DNA from: Bacillota bacterium
GTDB lineage: Bacteria > Bacillota > Clostridia > Peptostreptococcales > Anaerovoracaceae
Assembly: GCA_017472365.1 (NCBI GenBank)
Contig: JAFUQN010000094.1
Location: 1-41,580, forward strand
DNA: 41,580 bases
Direction: 5' to 3'
The translations under genes and the position numbers were made by a program. Under the pieces are notes generated by a model. That model was not told where the DNA came from. It saw only the letters and a list, made by a program, of their open reading frames with translations, and made no database searches. Below, in pieces: positions 38,883 to 41,580 of the stretch (the stretch's first letter is position 1; each line of letters begins with the position of its first letter).

Positions 38883-38924
38883 AGGTGAATGTTCACTTTT
38901 CGAGGTGAATATTCACCTTTTTTC
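38883..38924. promoter_or_regulatory. Tandem palindromic operator, second copy also terminator-like
   Basis: Copy 1 GTGAATGTTCAC (38885-38896); copy 2 AGGTGAATATTCACCT (38903-38918), a perfect 16-bp palindrome. The centres are 20 bp apart, two helical turns. Copy 2 is followed by TTTTTTC and could also form a weak terminator for EamA transporter 2. The palindrome type is common for TetR-like repressors; no such regulator gene is in the window. Confidence 0.65.
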
Positions 38925-39000
38925 ATGGGTTGGAAGTTGGAGACATATACTGTACCGGACGGCTCTGAACGGCCAAAGTGAATCTCAAAGGGGTGGGTAT

Positions 39001-40314
39001 ATGAATAAAATTGTAGTCATCGGCGGCGGCTGGAGCGGGATCGCAGCATCCATCACTGCCAAAAATGCCGGAGCGGAGGTGACGCTCCTGGAAAAAACCG
39101 ATATGATTCTGGGACTGGGAAACGTGGGCGGAATCATGCGAAACAACGGTCGTTACACCGCTGCAGAAGAAAACATTGCACTGGGAGTCGATGAAATCTT
39201 TGCATTGACCGACAAGCTGTCGCGCCATGTAAACGTGGACTTTCCCGGACACAAACATGCCAGCTTATACGACGTGCTCAAAATGGAACCGGCGGTCCGG
39301 CGGCTGTTGAAAGAAAAAGGCATCGAGATCCTGACTCTCGCCCGGGCAACCGACGTCGCCTTCGACGACGTCTCTTCTTCGACAACGGTTCCCGGAACCG
39401 CGCCAACACTGAAATCCATTCGTCTGGCCGACGGCCGGCTGATCGAGGGAGACGTATTCGTGGAATGTACAGGGTCCACCGGACCTATGGGGAATTGTCA
39501 AGCCTACGGAAATGGCTGTTCCATGTGCGTTTTGCGATGTCCTGCTTTCGGCCCCCGGGTCAGCATCAGTCAGAAAGCTGGTGTGGGAGATATCCGCGGC
39601 CGGCGGAAAGACGGGACCTTCGGGGCGTTCAGCGGGTCGGGAAAGCTGGCGAAAGAATCCTTATCGGAAGAACTGCAGGAGAAGCTCAACACAACCGGTG
39701 TGGCGGTGATTCCGCTTCCAAAGGAATTGATCACCGCGGAAAAGCTGGATATTAAAGTGTGTCAGCAGTACGCACTGGAGGATTTCGCAGAGAATATCGT
39801 ATTACTGGATACAGGCCACGCGAAAATCATGACGCCATTCATGCCGCTGGAAAAACTGCGCCAGGTTCCGGGACTGGAAGAGGCGCGGTATGTGGATCCC
39901 TACGCCGGAGGGAAAGGAAATTCCATCCGATATCTGTCCACGGCTCCGAGAGATAATGCGATGAAGGTCAAAGGAGTGGAAAATCTCTTCTGCGGCGGTG
40001 AAAAGTCCGGTCTGTTCGTAGGTCATACAGAGGCCATTTCCACAGGTTCTCTCGCTGGTCACAACGCTGCGCGCCTTCTGGCCGGAAAAGAACCGTTGGA
40101 GCTTCCGAAGGAGACTGCCATTGGAGATTTGGTAAGCTACGCCAACGAAGAACTGGCGAAGGAAGGTGGCGTCTTTCACCGCTATACCTTTGCGGGAGCG
40201 GAATTCTTTGCGCGGATGAAGGAACGGGGACTGTACAGTACCGACCGGAGGGAGATTTCCGACCGGGTAAAGAAGTGCGGACTGACGAATGTGTATCGGG
40301 AACGGATGATGTAG
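39001..40314 (+). CDS. FAD-dependent oxidoreductase (GidA/TrmFO-like fold) with Cys cluster
   Basis: A 437-residue protein. Start at ATG 39001 behind AAAGGGGTGGG; the frame is open from 38854, but that part covers promoter and operator. The Rossmann motif VVIGGGWSGIAASITAKNAGAEVTLLEK binds FAD. A four-cysteine motif follows at Cys166-x6-Cys173-x2-Cys176-x3-Cys180 (NCQAYGNGCSMCVLRCP). The C-terminal FAD contact VENLFCGGEKSGLFVGHTEAISTGSLAGHNAAR is like that of GidA and TrmFO. The tRNA-modification enzymes themselves are longer or have other blocks, so this is a paralogous oxidoreductase of unknown substrate. Regulated by the tandem operator upstream. Confidence 0.85.
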   Translation: MNKIVVIGGGWSGIAASITAKNAGAEVTLLEKTDMILGLGNVGGIMRNNGRYTAAEENIALGVDEIFALTDKLSRHVNVDFPGHKHASLYDVLKMEPAVRRLLKEKGIEILTLARATDVAFDDVSSSTTVPGTAPTLKSIRLADGRLIEGDVFVECTGSTGPMGNCQAYGNGCSMCVLRCPAFGPRVSISQKAGVGDIRGRRKDGTFGAFSGSGKLAKESLSEELQEKLNTTGVAVIPLPKELITAEKLDIKVCQQYALEDFAENIVLLDTGHAKIMTPFMPLEKLRQVPGLEEARYVDPYAGGKGNSIRYLSTAPRDNAMKVKGVENLFCGGEKSGLFVGHTEAISTGSLAGHNAARLLAGKEPLELPKETAIGDLVSYANEELAKEGGVFHRYTFAGAEFFARMKERGLYSTDRREISDRVKKCGLTNVYRERMM

Positions 40315-40335
40315 AACCTCTTATGATCTAACGAA

Positions 40336-40360
40336 AAAAGCGCCTGAAGAGGCGCTTTTC
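40336..40360. terminator. Bidirectional intrinsic terminator
   Basis: 10-bp stem AAAAGCGCCT / AGGCGCTTTT with loop GAAG; A run and T run on either side. Between the convergent oxidoreductase and antiporter genes. Confidence 0.9.
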
Positions 40361-40362
40361 AA

Positions 40363-41580
40363 TTACAGTATGAATCCAACAATCACATACCCAACAACAG
40401 TCAACGCGGCGCAGCTCAATGCGTAAGGAGCGCTGAGATTGATAATCCGCAAATTGGAGATTCCGGTTGCCGCGGCGGTCATGAAGACGGGGTCGGCGTA
40501 GAAACAGAAGTTACAGCCGAAGGTGACGCCGGACATGATGGCGGCAATCACCAGACCCGGCTTTACACCCATGGACAGCGCCAGAGGGATGAAGATGGGG
40601 ATGGACAAGACCTGGATGACCCAGTAGCCGGCGGTGGCGAAAGTGGATGCGGCCACGATGACGAAGGCTGTGGCCGGTAACAGGGCCGGAGGAACGGCCC
40701 TTCCGGCTCCGCCGATGACGATTTCAAAGAAGCCCAGTTCCTTGTTGGCGGCGCTGAGGGTCATGGCGAAGAGGACAACGATGGCCATGGTCAGCATGGA
40801 TTTGGCGCCCTCAAAGCAATGTTCCACGAATTCCTTCGATGTCATGATCTTTTGGCCGATGTACATCAGGGCCTGAACTGCCAGACAAGCGAAGAGGCCG
40901 TGGACCAGATCGTTATCGTAGAGGATGACCACGATGACCAAAATCAGAATGGGGATCACAGCGTTTCTGGCTGGGGTTTCGCGGGAACTTTCCTGTTCTG
41001 AAACGGTGATGGTGGCACCTTCGATGGCTTCTTTCTGGAAGACGGGACCGCCGGATGCAACGCGGTCATAAGCCAGTTTCAGTTCACCGGCTTTGGGAAC
41101 GATGCCCAGAGCCAGGAGGAGACAGGCCAGGACGGTCAGAAGTGGGTAGAACATAAAGGGAATGGCCGACAGATAGTCACCATAAGTCAATCCTTCTTCA
41201 CCCAGGAGACCCACAGTGAAGGCGCTCCAGCTGGAGAAGGGAATCAGAACGCAGATACAGGAAGCGATGGCGTTGGACTGGAAGGCCAGGTGTTCTCTGG
41301 GGATTCCGTTCCGATCGGTGGTGTTGCGCATGGAGAATGACACAGCCAGGGTGTTCAGGTAGTCGTCCACGAACATGACGATCCCGATGATCCAGCCCAG
41401 GACCAGTGGCTTTTTCGGTCCGTTTGCGTACTTGTCCAAAAGGTTGGCCAGACCGGCCATGGAACCGGATTCCTGAAACAGCCGGATCGTAGCGCCGAAA
41501 CACATCAGGATGATGAACACGAACTGATAGGATTCGTTGGCCAGCGTTCCGTAGATCATATCGATATATCCACTGAAGAA
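40363..41580 (-). CDS. NhaC-family Na+/H+ antiporter-like protein (N-terminus outside window)
   Basis: At least 406 residues of a polytopic membrane protein; the frame is open through the right edge, so the ATG at 41559 is internal and the true start lies beyond 41580. Family landmarks: FVDDYLNTLAVSFSMRNTTDRNGIPREHLAFQSNAIASCICVLIPFSSWSAF, i.e. the DDYxN...R..TD...RE.LA...S...P.C...P.SSW pattern of the NhaC superfamily, and a C-terminal half with GVTFGCNFCFYADPVFMTAAATGI. Substrate may be Na+/H+ or an organic acid or amino acid; members of the family vary. Confidence 0.9.
   Translation of the reverse strand, partial: FFSGYIDMIYGTLANESYQFVFIILMCFGATIRLFQESGSMAGLANLLDKYANGPKKPLVLGWIIGIVMFVDDYLNTLAVSFSMRNTTDRNGIPREHLAFQSNAIASCICVLIPFSSWSAFTVGLLGEEGLTYGDYLSAIPFMFYPLLTVLACLLLALGIVPKAGELKLAYDRVASGGPVFQKEAIEGATITVSEQESSRETPARNAVIPILILVIVVILYDNDLVHGLFACLAVQALMYIGQKIMTSKEFVEHCFEGAKSMLTMAIVVLFAMTLSAANKELGFFEIVIGGAGRAVPPALLPATAFVIVAASTFATAGYWVIQVLSIPIFIPLALSMGVKPGLVIAAIMSGVTFGCNFCFYADPVFMTAAATGISNLRIINLSAPYALSCAALTVVGYVIVGFIL

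Noticed and set aside
38854-39000. N-terminal extension of the FAD oxidoreductase
   Set aside because: It would translate the promoter and the tandem operator; the Rossmann motif begins at residue 4 of the protein starting at 39001.

Overview
The window reads as a low-to-mid GC Firmicute (Bacillota), most likely an anaerobic Clostridia-type bacterium. The pointers are strong AGGAGG-type ribosome binding sites, sigma-A-like promoters (several with an extended -10), butyrate kinase, 2x[4Fe-4S] ferredoxins, a ferredoxin-nitroreductase, a MetH without reactivation domain, TagO/WecB-type Gram-positive envelope genes, LytS/SpoIIE/STAS-type regulators and a split ThrE exporter. Genus cannot be fixed from this sequence alone. 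There is no rRNA, tRNA, CRISPR array or recognisable IS element. Both window edges cut a gene (alr at the left, an NhaC-family antiporter at the right).

Layout. 1-3976: tail of alr with a GNAT gene, convergent YitT-family membrane protein, then truA-metF. 3977-8582: an accessory insert between metF and metH, holding a Ser/Thr kinase fused to a C-type lectin domain, a duplicated HTH protein, a secreted DUF2334 deacetylase-like protein, and an AT-rich GNAT gene on the minus strand. 8720-15404: a probable operon metH-comEB-tagO-wecB-MATE, from one visible promoter to one strong terminator. 15449-18918: an SGNH hydrolase and an orphan substrate-binding lipoprotein on the minus strand, divergent from two tandem DeoR-type regulators. 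18930-24231 (minus strand): a four-gene operon of butyrate kinase, RelA/SpoT-type alarmone synthetase, STAS anti-anti-sigma factor, and a LytS-sensor/SpoIIE-phosphatase/RsbW-like kinase fusion. Its promoter overlaps, on the same DNA, the promoter of the divergent ferredoxin-phzF-nitroreductase group (24283-26293). 26346-27580 (minus): a split ThrE-type exporter. 27910-33765: a lytic transglycosylase, scpA-scpB-EamA, a DacA-type carboxypeptidase and a PyrK-like flavoprotein. 33821-35854: a YoaK-family membrane protein, a 576-base repeat-rich AT-rich gap and an orphan PD-(D/E)XK-like protein. 35900-41580: HAD phosphatase-mnmM, YegP-like protein, EamA, a FAD-dependent oxidoreductase under a tandem palindromic operator, and the NhaC-family antiporter.

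Most interesting systems: (a) the kinase-lectin / double-HTH / DUF2334 locus, which looks like a surface-glycan sensing module; (b) the operon that joins energy metabolism (butyrate kinase), stringent-response signalling and a partner-switching cassette; (c) the repeat-laden region in front of the PD-(D/E)XK gene. Several local RNA/DNA devices are visible directly: a mirror-symmetric bidirectional promoter, a terminator-like hairpin that contains the dacA ribosome binding site, a GC hairpin between the ribosome binding site and the start codon of the ferredoxin gene, and two 20-bp-phased palindromes downstream of a promoter. All functional statements are by motif reading; no database search was run.
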